Source: VXNE01 sp965261535
GTDB taxonomy: Bacteria > Pseudomonadota > Gammaproteobacteria > Pseudomonadales > Azotimanducaceae
Length of the DNA: 64,000 bases
Reading direction: 5' to 3'
Assembly (NCBI GenBank): GCA_965261535.1
Contig: OZ253469.1
Span: forward strand, 1,674,001-1,738,000
Below, one piece after another: positions 52,194 to 60,368 of this stretch. The position numbers were made by a program, and so were the translations under genes. Numbering within the stretch: position 1 is the stretch's first letter; each line of letters starts with the position of its first letter. The notes below the pieces were generated by a model. That model did not search any database. It saw nothing but the letters and a program-made list of their open reading frames with translations, and was not told the origin of the DNA.

Positions 52194-53363
52194 TCAGTTC
52201 CCCGGCGCGCCGGAAAGGTAGCCGCACCACCCCTGCATGACGGGACGCCGCTTCTCCAGCAGGTCGTCGCGCGCGTAGGCGGCCACCGTCTTGGAGCCCT
52301 CGACATGCGCCAGCGCGAACTCCGACAGCAGCTCGTCCACCCCCTCGTGGCGCGCCCAGTCCTTGAAGCTCGACCGGAAGCCGTGGCCCGTGGCGTTGAT
52401 GTCCGCCTTCTTCAGCGCGTTCCCCACCGCCGTCGGGCCGAGCTTCTCGCCGCGCGGTCCGTGGAACGCGAGATCCCCGCCGGACAGCCCGCGCGCCTCG
52501 TCGAGCACGGCCAGCGCACCCGTGGACAGCGGCACCCGGTGCGGCCGGTAGCGCTTCATGTGCGCCTCGGGCACCGTCCACACCGCCGACTCCAGGTCGA
52601 ACTCGTCCCACGTGGCCCGGCGCACCTCGGCCTGACGCGCCGCCGTCAGGACGCCGAACCGGATGGCGAGCTGCACCCAGCGGGCGATGCGTGGGTGCCC
52701 GTCCACCTTGCGCAGCGCCGCCGCCACGTCGGCGAAGTGCAGCGCCCGGTGGTGCCGAACGGCCGCGGCCTTCGGCAGCGAGCGCATCACCGTCTCGACG
52801 ATCGCCCGGCCGCTGCCGGCGGGCTCGCGCAGGTTCTCCACCTCGGCCCACTCCAGCACCGCGACGATCCGCCCCGCCACCATGCGCGCGGTGGCGTGCT
52901 TGCCGGCCAACGCCAGGGGACGCAGCACGCGCTTGACGTCGCTGGTCGCGACCGCGCCCACGTGCATCGACCCCAGTTCCGGCAGCACGTAGGCCGCCAT
53001 GGTCGAGCGCCAGTCGCGCTGCGACTTCGAGGCCGTGCCGCGCCGCCAGGTCTCCGCCTTCTCCGCCATCGCCCGCGGTTCCGCCTCCGCGAACGAGATC
53101 GTGCGCGCGCGGCGCGGATCGCCGCCGGTGCGGGCCACGGCGCGGTTGTCGGCCGCCACGCGACGCGCGTCGGCGAGCCTGACCAGTTCCGCGTTGCCGA
53201 GCCCGATGTCGATCCGGCGGCCGTGCACCATGAGCCGCTGGACCCAGGAGCGGGAGCCGCTGTCGCGCACCCGCAGCATGAGGCCGTTGCCGTCCACGTA
53301 GCTGCCGGGGCCGGCGTGGCGTACCATCTGGGCGGACAGGGCATTGCGATTGAGCTTGGGCAT
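52194..53363 (-). CDS. P4-type tyrosine integrase with DUF4102 arm domain
   Basis: A protein of about 389 residues starting MPKLNRNALSAQMVRHAGPG (53363; an ATG 11 codons upstream is an alternative). N-terminal DUF4102 (GLMLRVRDSGSRSWVQRLMV), central SAM-like, and catalytic C-terminus: Arg in LTAARQAEVRRATW, His-x-x-Arg in GHGFRSSFKDWA and the terminal LAHVEGSKTVAAYARDDL containing the tyrosine. It is oriented with its 5' end 238 bp from the right island junction, the usual location for the integrase of an integrative element. It is the likely mobiliser of the island. Confidence 0.88.
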   Translation of the reverse strand: MPKLNRNALSAQMVRHAGPGSYVDGNGLMLRVRDSGSRSWVQRLMVHGRRIDIGLGNAELVRLADARRVAADNRAVARTGGDPRRARTISFAEAEPRAMAEKAETWRRGTASKSQRDWRSTMAAYVLPELGSMHVGAVATSDVKRVLRPLALAGKHATARMVAGRIVAVLEWAEVENLREPAGSGRAIVETVMRSLPKAAAVRHHRALHFADVAAALRKVDGHPRIARWVQLAIRFGVLTAARQAEVRRATWDEFDLESAVWTVPEAHMKRYRPHRVPLSTGALAVLDEARGLSGGDLAFHGPRGEKLGPTAVGNALKKADINATGHGFRSSFKDWARHEGVDELLSEFALAHVEGSKTVAAYARDDLLEKRRPVMQGWCGYLSGAPGN

Positions 53364-53588
53364 GGGACTGAGATCGGCTTCCGGGCGGAAGCCCATTCTA
53401 CAGGGTGATGATTTGGCTTACAACGCGTCCCACAAAAAAGGGCCGCACCCGTTGGCATCGGATGACACCGGATGGCGCCTCTTTGTACACCTGAATATGT
53501 ACTTATATAATTGATAAACAAATATATTTACGGACGATTGGAAGCGCATACCGTTGCAGGGAAACGCAGACCATACTACTTCAAAGGC

Positions 53589-54104
53589 TTATTCCATGCG
53601 AGTCCCGTGCGCCAAGCCCACCAGCCCGTGTTTGGCAGCCTGGTAGGACACGCCGGACACATCGGGGAACTGCACCGCAACGCTCGACAGGTAGATGATG
53701 AGGCCTTCGCCCTGCCCGCGCATCGTCGGTAGCACAGCCTGGGTGCAGTGAAAGGCGCCGCTCAGATTCGTGGCGAGCATCATGTCCCACGTCTCCGCGG
53801 TCAGCGCGTCGAGGGCGCGGTCGGGGATGTTGGTGCCCGCCGCGTAGACGAGCACGTCGATGCGGCCAAGTCGCTCGACGATCATGTCCACCGCCCGACC
53901 GACTGACGAGGTGTCTTCGACATCCATCGGGCAGACCATCGACCCGCTGCCGATCTCCTCCGCCAAGGTATGGAGCTTGTCCCGGCCGCGCGCCGCAAGC
54001 ACGGTCGTGGCCCCAGCGCGCGCGAACATGAGCGCCGTCTTCCTGCCAATGCCGCTGCTGGCGCCGACGATGACGGCAACCTGATCCTTTAGCGCGTCAC
54101 TCAA
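53589..54104 (-). pseudogene. SDR gene, N-terminal 168 codons
   Basis: It starts MSDALKDQVAVIVGASSGIG with the NAD-binding G-x-x-x-G-x-G. It includes VYAAGTNIP, a catalytic Ser in IYLSSVAVQ and the catalytic Tyr-x-x-x-Lys in VSYQAAKHG. Native sequence ends at GLAHGT (53601); the frame then runs into the island for four codons. The remaining 71 codons are at 37095-37152 and 34636-34807. Joining the parts gives a normal SDR length of about 239 residues. Confidence 0.85.
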
Positions 54105-54326
54105 TGTTCAAACCTCCCCCAAATTTCTCTGGTGATGTCAAGCGTTGACGCATGGCACGGCGTCCATCAGAAAGGCGATTCGCACCGGTTGTCAACTTCT
54201 CGCAATCAGGTGAAATTCTGCTCGACAACTTGCATTCCGAATGCATGATTTCGATTTGTCAGTTCGGGGTAGAGCGGCGCCGCGCCAACTCGTGCAACAA
54301 TAAGATCCTTTCCCCGGAGGCAACGC

Positions 54327-55313
54327 ATGCGTAATGACGAATTGGGCACGGTGGTCGTACATTCCGAGCTCCTGAGCGATCGCCACATCGAAGCGATCCA
54401 GGCCGCTTTGCCCGGAACCGAGGTTGTCAGGATCGACACGCCCGAGGAGTGGCAGTCGCGCCGCGCCGAACTGGGGCCGAAGGTGGAGGTAGCCTTTGGA
54501 TTGCGCGACATCGGCGACTTGGCTTCGGTGCCCCGGCTGCGGTGGATACAGACCATCGGGGCCGGGATGGACTGGCTGCTCCGAGCGCCGGAGGTCGCGC
54601 AGAGCGACATCGTGGTGACCAACGCCTCCGGCGTCGCCGCGGTCCCGATCGCCGAGCATGTGCTGGCCCTGATGTTCGTGTTGACGCGCCGCATGCACCG
54701 CTTCGCGAAGGCCCAGCGCGATCACGAGTGGTTCCAACGCGGGCGCTGCGAGGAGATCGATGGCACCACCATGGGCGTCATCGGACTCGGGCCCATCGGC
54801 CTGAAGACGGCCGAGAAGGCACGCGGGCTCAACATGCGCGTACTCGGCTTGCGACGCGACCCGTCTCGCACTTCCCCGCACGTCGACCGGATGTTTGGTC
54901 CCGACGGGCTCCATGAACTGCTCAAGAATTCGGACTGGGTGGTCCTGGCCGCCCCGCTCACGGAGGAGACGCGCGGACTCCTGGGCGAACCCGAGTTCCG
55001 AGTCATGAAGGAGACGGCCTACCTGATCAACATCGCGAGAGGCCAGATCGTCCAGGAGGACGTTCTGATCCGCGCGCTCCAGGAAGGCTGGATCTCGGGC
55101 GCGGGTTTGGATGTATTCGCCCAGGAACCCCTGCCCGCCGACTCTCCCCTGTGGGACATGCGCAATGTCATGATCACGGCGCACTACGCCGGCGCCACAC
55201 CCCGCTACGCGGATCGCGTGACCGGGATTTTCACGGACAACCTTCTCCGCTATCAGGCAGGCGAGCCGCTGATCAATGTGATCGACAAGGAGCGCACGTA
55301 TATAAGCAGCTAG
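54327..55313 (+). CDS. D-2-hydroxyacid dehydrogenase
   Basis: A 328-residue NAD(P)-dependent 2-hydroxyacid dehydrogenase; ATG 54327 follows CCGGAGGC. NAD-binding motif GVIGLGPIGLKTAE, conserved catalytic Arg (LINIARGQIV), Glu (VFAQEPLPADSP) and His (MITAHYAGATP). It catalyses reduction of 2-oxoacids or the reverse. It stands alone between the SDR fragment and an epoxide hydrolase. Confidence 0.88.
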   Translation: MRNDELGTVVVHSELLSDRHIEAIQAALPGTEVVRIDTPEEWQSRRAELGPKVEVAFGLRDIGDLASVPRLRWIQTIGAGMDWLLRAPEVAQSDIVVTNASGVAAVPIAEHVLALMFVLTRRMHRFAKAQRDHEWFQRGRCEEIDGTTMGVIGLGPIGLKTAEKARGLNMRVLGLRRDPSRTSPHVDRMFGPDGLHELLKNSDWVVLAAPLTEETRGLLGEPEFRVMKETAYLINIARGQIVQEDVLIRALQEGWISGAGLDVFAQEPLPADSPLWDMRNVMITAHYAGATPRYADRVTGIFTDNLLRYQAGEPLINVIDKERTYISS

Positions 55314-55324
55314 CGTCGTGACGA

Positions 55325-56434
55325 TTAGCGCAGGGGTCGGAAGAACGCCCGGATATCCTCCACGACTAGTTCGGGCTCCTCGAAGGCCGCGAAGTGGCCG
55401 CCGCGGTCGAACTCGGACCAGTGCACGACGTTGCAGCTCTCGGCGAGTTCATCGCGCGTCCGAGACATCCCGGGGAAGACGGCATACCCGCTCGGGGTTT
55501 CGATGCGGCCGCCGATACGATTGGCTTCGTTCTGCGCGTTTTCGTAATACAGGCGGGTGCTGCTGTGGATGGTCCCCGTAAACCAGTACAGCGATACGGT
55601 GGTGAGTAACTCGTCCTTGGTGAAGCTCGATTCGATGTCGCCGCCACAGTCGCTCCAGGCGTGCCACTTCTCAATGATCCAGCCGGCCAGTCCCGCCGGA
55701 GAGTCGGTTAACCCGTAGGACAGCGTCTGGGGTCGCGTACTCTGGATGTGGCCGTAGCCACCCCCGGTTCTACGCCAGGTTGCAAGCTCCTCGGCGTCGT
55801 TTCCCGACTTTCTTCTGGACTGCATGCCTCCCGCGAGACGGTGTATGCCGACCACCCGCTCGGGAAACTTCCACCCGATCAGTCCAGTTATCGTCGCGCC
55901 CCAGTCACCGCCATGCGCCCCGTAACGCGCATAGCCCAGATCCGCGAACAGCCGATCCCACAACTCGGCGATGCGCGCCGGCCCGTAGCCGGGCTGGGTC
56001 GGGATCTCCGAGAAGCCATACCCCGGCATCGATGGCACGAAAACGTCGAAGGCGTCGGCGGGATCGCCGCCGTGGGCACCGGGATCGGCCAGCGGTTCGA
56101 TGACCTTGTCGAGTTCGTAGAAAGTGCTGGGCCAGCCGTGGGTGAGCACGAGCGGCAAGGGATCGGGTCCCTTCCCGGCCGCGTGAATATAATGCAGGCG
56201 GAAGCCGTCGACCTCGCGCATGTAATGGTCGTGGCGGTTGAGCGCGGCCTCCTGCCGGCGCCAGTCGAAGCCGTCGACCCAGTAAGCGCAAAGCTCCTGC
56301 AAGTAGGACCGATTCGTGCCGTAGTTCCAGTCGCTGTCGGCGATCTCGGTGGGCCAACGCGTGCGCTCGAGACGCTCACGCAGGTCGGCCAGCGCCGCGT
56401 CCGGGATTTGGATCTGGAACGGTGTTGCGGTCAT
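55325..56434 (-). CDS. Epoxide hydrolase, alpha/beta-fold with EHN domain
   Basis: A 369-residue protein starting MTATPFQIQIPDAALADLRE (56434; GGAGG upstream). The N-terminal EHN segment carries LRERLERTRWPTEIADSDW. HGWPSTFYELDKVI forms the oxyanion region, nucleophile Asp in GAHGGDWGATITG, and the catalytic His in DRGGHFAAFEEP near the end. It adds water to epoxides. The upstream PhyH-HEAT gene ends 35 bp earlier on the same strand, so both may be one transcript, possibly oxidation followed by ring opening. Confidence 0.87.
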   Translation of the reverse strand: MTATPFQIQIPDAALADLRERLERTRWPTEIADSDWNYGTNRSYLQELCAYWVDGFDWRRQEAALNRHDHYMREVDGFRLHYIHAAGKGPDPLPLVLTHGWPSTFYELDKVIEPLADPGAHGGDPADAFDVFVPSMPGYGFSEIPTQPGYGPARIAELWDRLFADLGYARYGAHGGDWGATITGLIGWKFPERVVGIHRLAGGMQSRRKSGNDAEELATWRRTGGGYGHIQSTRPQTLSYGLTDSPAGLAGWIIEKWHAWSDCGGDIESSFTKDELLTTVSLYWFTGTIHSSTRLYYENAQNEANRIGGRIETPSGYAVFPGMSRTRDELAESCNVVHWSEFDRGGHFAAFEEPELVVEDIRAFFRPLR

Positions 56435-56469
56435 GTGGTCCTCCGATGCCGGCGTGTCCTGCCCGGTCG

Positions 56470-57903
56470 CTATCGTTGCAGATCGTACGACCAGGGCTCT
56501 CCCGACGTATGCGCGTAATCCCAGCGCGTCGCCATCAGGTATTTGAGCGCCGTGTCGAGTCCGTCCGATGTGCCCAACCGTTGCAGAGCCTCGATGGACC
56601 ATCCCCGCACGTGGTGATGGTCGTGATAGAGATTCCCCTTGAGAGCGTCCACGATCCCGGGAAGCGCAGCCGCTCGCGCACCGAAGCGCGCCGCGGACAG
56701 CGCGGCACAATGCCGAACGAGCGCATCGTCGTCGTGGAGCGCGTTCACCAACTCGATTGGCGCCGCAGACGCCACCTGGCCCACTATGCCGATGGACTCG
56801 ACGGCGAACTGACGCACGCTCGGTTTCTCGTGGTGACAGAGCTGGATGAGAGCAGGCATGGCGTCGACGGCGCGCGGACCGATGTCGCCGAGAATGTCGG
56901 CGACCTGAACGCAACGCTCGGTGCCCGCACCGTCGAGGAGACCGAGAAGCGGGGCCACTGCCGCCGCCCCGAGCGGCGGGAAGCCGTATCCGGCGACACA
57001 GCGCAGATCAACGTCCGAACTCGTCAATGCTTCCAACAGTGGCTCGAAGGCGCCGAGATTGCCGAGCATGTATGCAGCCCCGATCGCTTCGGCCGCGTTC
57101 GGGCCATTGAGGCGTTCGACCAAGCTGTACGTATCCCGCTCAGATCGGTGGGTCGCGCTCCCGGCGTCCCCGAGGTGCCAATTCCAGATGTATTGCCAGA
57201 TCGGTTCCTGCGGATCCGACGTGGTGGTCCAGTCGGGGGTCCTGTGGTCCCAGCTCGGTGCCGTGGGGTCCAGATTGCGCGTGTAGAGGAACTTCACCAT
57301 GTGGCGGGGAATGTCCGTCGTGTTCGCTCCAAAGCGTCCATGGGCGATGTCGAAATGCATGATCGTGACCATCCCGGCATCGCCGGGGAGAGAGATCCTG
57401 TCGTTTTCGTCCAATGCGCTGCGCAGCAGATACTGACTACGGGGCACGATACCCGTTGGTCCCATCTCCAGGGTGGTGTCCTGCGGGTAGTAGAACAGCA
57501 TCACAAAGCGCGTCGCGTGATGACGGCGTCCGTCCACCATGTAGTGCGCGTGGCGTTCGCCGTCCTTGTGCAACCTGCCGTCGCCCCGGTGCCAAGCCTG
57601 CATGGGCCGCACCTTTTCGGGCCAGTTCACGTGATCGTGACGATGAAAATGCAGGTAGTAGTCCGGCCCGAGGATCGACAGCAGGGCGCCGCGCACGACC
57701 GGCTCGTCCAGCAGTTCGCGAAGCTCGGGCACCATCGGCAGCAGGTTGTTGTGCCCGACGAGGCCGTCTTCCTCGAGCGGCTCGAGGCGCGCGTACATGG
57801 CGTCGTGGTACGACTTCGGAAGCGCCGATTGGACGGTAACGTAACCCTCGCGGACGAAACCTTGCATCGCTTCGTCGGTGAGCAGGATGGGGGTGTCACT
57901 CAT
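56470..57903 (-). CDS. Phytanoyl-CoA dioxygenase fused to HEAT repeats
   Basis: A protein of about 477 residues starting MSDTPILLTDEAMQGF (57903; an ATG eight codons upstream, MKQETTLPM, is possible). PhyH domain: residues about 10-280 with GYVTVQSALPKSYHDAM, iron H-x-D in RLHKDGERHAHYM and a distal His in MVTIMHFDIAHGRFG. Residues about 290-477 are HEAT-like helical repeats (AAEAIGAAYMLGNLGAFEPL; VAPLLGLLDGAGTERCVQVA; VRQFAVESIGIVGQ). HEAT repeats usually bind proteins, so a partner may target the oxygenase. It is upstream of the epoxide hydrolase gene. Confidence 0.82.
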   Translation of the reverse strand: MSDTPILLTDEAMQGFVREGYVTVQSALPKSYHDAMYARLEPLEEDGLVGHNNLLPMVPELRELLDEPVVRGALLSILGPDYYLHFHRHDHVNWPEKVRPMQAWHRGDGRLHKDGERHAHYMVDGRRHHATRFVMLFYYPQDTTLEMGPTGIVPRSQYLLRSALDENDRISLPGDAGMVTIMHFDIAHGRFGANTTDIPRHMVKFLYTRNLDPTAPSWDHRTPDWTTTSDPQEPIWQYIWNWHLGDAGSATHRSERDTYSLVERLNGPNAAEAIGAAYMLGNLGAFEPLLEALTSSDVDLRCVAGYGFPPLGAAAVAPLLGLLDGAGTERCVQVADILGDIGPRAVDAMPALIQLCHHEKPSVRQFAVESIGIVGQVASAAPIELVNALHDDDALVRHCAALSAARFGARAAALPGIVDALKGNLYHDHHHVRGWSIEALQRLGTSDGLDTALKYLMATRWDYAHTSGEPWSYDLQR

Positions 57904-58051
57904 TGGCAGGGTTGTCTCTTGTTTCATGATCAATACGGGAACCCATACCATCCGCTCGACGTGGGTCGCCGTTCTTAGAATAACGCATCGGGTACGGCCG
58001 GCGTTTCTCAACCGCGACACAGGGAACAAGACGCGCTGAACTCAGTCTGAG

Positions 58052-58444
58052 GTGATGAAGGCGCGGCCGGCAGAAGCCGTCCTGGCTTGGCTGAACAGTC
58101 AGGAGTCGGAGGAGCTTTACGTGTCCGCCATCACCATAGGTGAGATCACCTATGGTCTGCGTATCATGCCTGATGGCAAACGCAGATCAGAGCTCCGCGG
58201 ACGATTCGAACAGTTCATTGGCCAGGGCTTTGATCAGCGCGTGCTCGCCTACGACGAATCCGCAGCACGCCTCTACGATACGCTGATGGGCGATCACAAG
58301 GAACTCGGACGTCCGTCGAGCATCCCCGATCGCCAGATTGCTGCCATTGCCCGTCGTGACCGTCTGGCGGTGGCGACCCGGAATATCCTCGATTTTGAAA
58401 GCTACGGCATCGAGGTGGTCAATCTCTTTGATTTCAGACTTTGA
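58052..58444 (+). pseudogene. VapC-type PIN toxin, N-terminally truncated
   Basis: The frame reads ...EVMKARPAEAVLAWLNSQES, then SAITIGEITYGLRIM with the second acidic residue of PIN domains, and PSSIPDRQIAAIARRDRLAVATRNILDF with the third and fourth. The usual start with LDTNV and the first catalytic Asp is absent. The upstream DNA (58030-58050) has similar bases in shifted frames with stops, so the N-terminus decayed by frameshift. No VapB antitoxin is seen next to it. Confidence 0.65.
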
Positions 58445-58519
58445 CGTTCGAATCGATACATCACGGCGGTGACTCCACATTCCGAGGGCGGCGCGTGCCC
58501 ATGTCCACGCCACCCGGAG

Positions 58520-58708
58520 TCACGGCTCGCCAACGTCGTCCGGCTCGGACGTTTCGCTCCCATCTCCCGAACTGTCGGCATGGTCGCTCAGCACTTTCAA
58601 GCGCCATCCACGGACCCACCGTAAGTCATCCGCGCTCTCAACCGTCACCTCCACGGCCCAGATGGGAAAGAGACCGCCGGGGTTGCGGGCAATCAGGTCT
58701 TCGATCAC
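58520..58708 (-). CDS. Possible small protein, 62 residues
   Basis: A frame with MIEDLIARNPGGLFPIWAVE then VRGWRLKVLSDHADSSG and an acidic tail. No family is recognised. It is 35 bp from the pump operon end. It may be real or chance. Confidence 0.3.
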   Translation of the reverse strand: MIEDLIARNPGGLFPIWAVEVTVESADDLRWVRGWRLKVLSDHADSSGDGSETSEPDDVGEP

Positions 58709-58742
58709 GGGCGTTTCTTCAACCTCGAGACAACGACAGCGA

Positions 58743-60368
58743 TCACGGAACCCTGGCGCTCACCCTCGCAATCGCGTCCGGCCTGCGGTTGTCCATGAGC
58801 AATGCCGGGATCACGGACACGGCGAAGACGATCGCGACGGCGACGAACGCGTCTCTGAATCCCAGCATGCTGGCCTGACCGCTGACCAGCGAGGACAGCA
58901 GGTAGAACCCTCCGACGCCGAACCCTTCATGGGTCTCGGACATCCCACCCAATTGCTCATAGATCGGCGCCAGGCGCGTGAAGAGGTCGAAGACCTCGGC
59001 GTTCGACGGTGACTGCATCGCGCTGAGCGCGTCCCCCTGCACGCTCGTGCGTTGCTGGAGATAGACCACCGTAAAGGTGACGCCGAAAGCGCCGCCGATC
59101 TGGCGTACGAAGCTGATTGCGCCCGTGCCGGCCGCGAGGAGATCCAGTGACAGGGGTCTGACCGAGGCCGCGGTCAGGCTCGGAAAGGCGCACGCCATGC
59201 CCAGTCGCCCGATCACCAGCCAGATGACCATCGTGATGAATGGCGTGTTGTGGTCCGCGGTGCCGAACAGGTATGCGTGGAATGCGAAGACCAGCAACCC
59301 GAAGATGATCATCTTCCGCGGCGCCACCGAGTCGCTGATGCGTCCCGCGATCGGGAAGAACACGCCGACGACGAGCGTCGGGGGCAGCAGCAGCAGCGCC
59401 GCATCCGTGGCACTGAGTCCTTGCACCAACTGCAGGAAGATGGGTACCAGGTAGGTCGACGCGTACATGCCGGCGCCGAGCACGAGGGTAAGGATGCACG
59501 CTGCGAGGAATTTCAGGTTCAGCAACAACGTCAGCCTGAACATCGGATCCTTGACGTTGGCTTCCCAGTACAGAAAGGCGATGCCGGACACGATGCAGAT
59601 GAACGCGAGGGTCGCGATGCGATCGGATCCCCATCCGTAGGAGTTGCCGTCGGACATCAAGGTGAGGAAAGTGGCGAGAGCTATCACCAGCAGTCCCACA
59701 CCGGTCCAGTCGAAGTTAGGCGAGCCGGCGTCCGGCTCCCGCGCCGGCAGGAACAGCATCGAGAGCGGAACGCTCGCCATGGCGAAAGGCAGGGCCATGA
59801 AGAACACGTACCGCCAGCCGAGATTGTCGATAAGCCAACCGCCGAACACGGGTCCGCTGGCAGCCCCGAGTATCATTCCGAGGCTAAAGATGCCCATGGA
59901 CTGTCCGCGCCGATGGGTCGGAAACACCTGAAACAGGATCACCATGGACGTCGGCATCATCAGACCTCCGCCTATGCCCTGGACGACCCGCGCGAGGATG
60001 AGTTGCTCGCCGGTGGTGGCGAAGCCGCCCAGCACGGAGCCGATGGCGAAGATCAGCATCGCGCCGACAAACGTGTCGCGCATCCCGAAAGTCTCGATTG
60101 CCCATGCCGCCAGCAGCATGGTGACCGTCGACGCGGCGATGTAGCTGGTGGCGAGCCACTGGGCTTCTTCCGGCGTCATGCTGAGCGCGCCCATGACACT
60201 GGGGATCGCGATGTTGATGATCGTGCCCGTCAGGAGCGTCGGGAAGTGCCCGATGATGGAGGTAATCGTGGCCCACCATCGGTAACGCGGACCGTATCGC
60301 GCGAATAGCGCCTGGATGTTCCGGGTCGCATCGATATCCTGGGGGACGGGGTATGGGCTAGATGGCAA
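58743..60368 (-). CDS. emrB: DHA2-family drug efflux transporter (EmrB/QacA type)
   Basis: A 541-residue protein with about 14 hydrophobic segments. It has the DHA2 N-terminal pattern TIINIAIPSVMGALSMTPEE, QWLATSYIAASTVTMLLAAW, and motif A/C-like GRVVQGIGGGLMMPTS-type (LARVVQGIGGGLMMPTSMVI). It exports drugs or metabolites with proton motive force. Its start overlaps the stop of the upstream HlyD gene by 11 bases; both follow the MarR gene. Tentative EmrB name by layout. Confidence 0.88.
   Translation of the reverse strand: MPSSPYPVPQDIDATRNIQALFARYGPRYRWWATITSIIGHFPTLLTGTIINIAIPSVMGALSMTPEEAQWLATSYIAASTVTMLLAAWAIETFGMRDTFVGAMLIFAIGSVLGGFATTGEQLILARVVQGIGGGLMMPTSMVILFQVFPTHRRGQSMGIFSLGMILGAASGPVFGGWLIDNLGWRYVFFMALPFAMASVPLSMLFLPAREPDAGSPNFDWTGVGLLVIALATFLTLMSDGNSYGWGSDRIATLAFICIVSGIAFLYWEANVKDPMFRLTLLLNLKFLAACILTLVLGAGMYASTYLVPIFLQLVQGLSATDAALLLLPPTLVVGVFFPIAGRISDSVAPRKMIIFGLLVFAFHAYLFGTADHNTPFITMVIWLVIGRLGMACAFPSLTAASVRPLSLDLLAAGTGAISFVRQIGGAFGVTFTVVYLQQRTSVQGDALSAMQSPSNAEVFDLFTRLAPIYEQLGGMSETHEGFGVGGFYLLSSLVSGQASMLGFRDAFVAVAIVFAVSVIPALLMDNRRPDAIARVSARVP

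Larger units (their letters stand above)
37153..53600. mobile_element. Genomic island of about 16.4 kb inserted in an SDR gene
   Basis: The flanking sequences are the two halves of one SDR gene: GTFKEEQ... at 37095-37152 and ...GLAHGT at 53601-54104. Hexamers AGTGCC (left) and AGTCCC (right) bound the insertion, and both ends carry a TTCCATG motif close by. A P4-type integrase (52194-53363) faces the right junction, as expected for the terminal integrase of an integrative element. The cargo includes an IS1595-type transposon, two further recombinases, a DGR-like target gene, protease/phospholipase/SGNH hydrolase genes and remnants. No conjugation genes are seen, so it would need help to transfer. 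Confidence 0.75.

Noticed and set aside
40650..53500. A DGR reverse transcriptase or template repeat near the variable protein
   Set aside because: No frame with YADD-type motifs or length near 330 residues and no N-rich copy of the variable region was found on either strand in the window.
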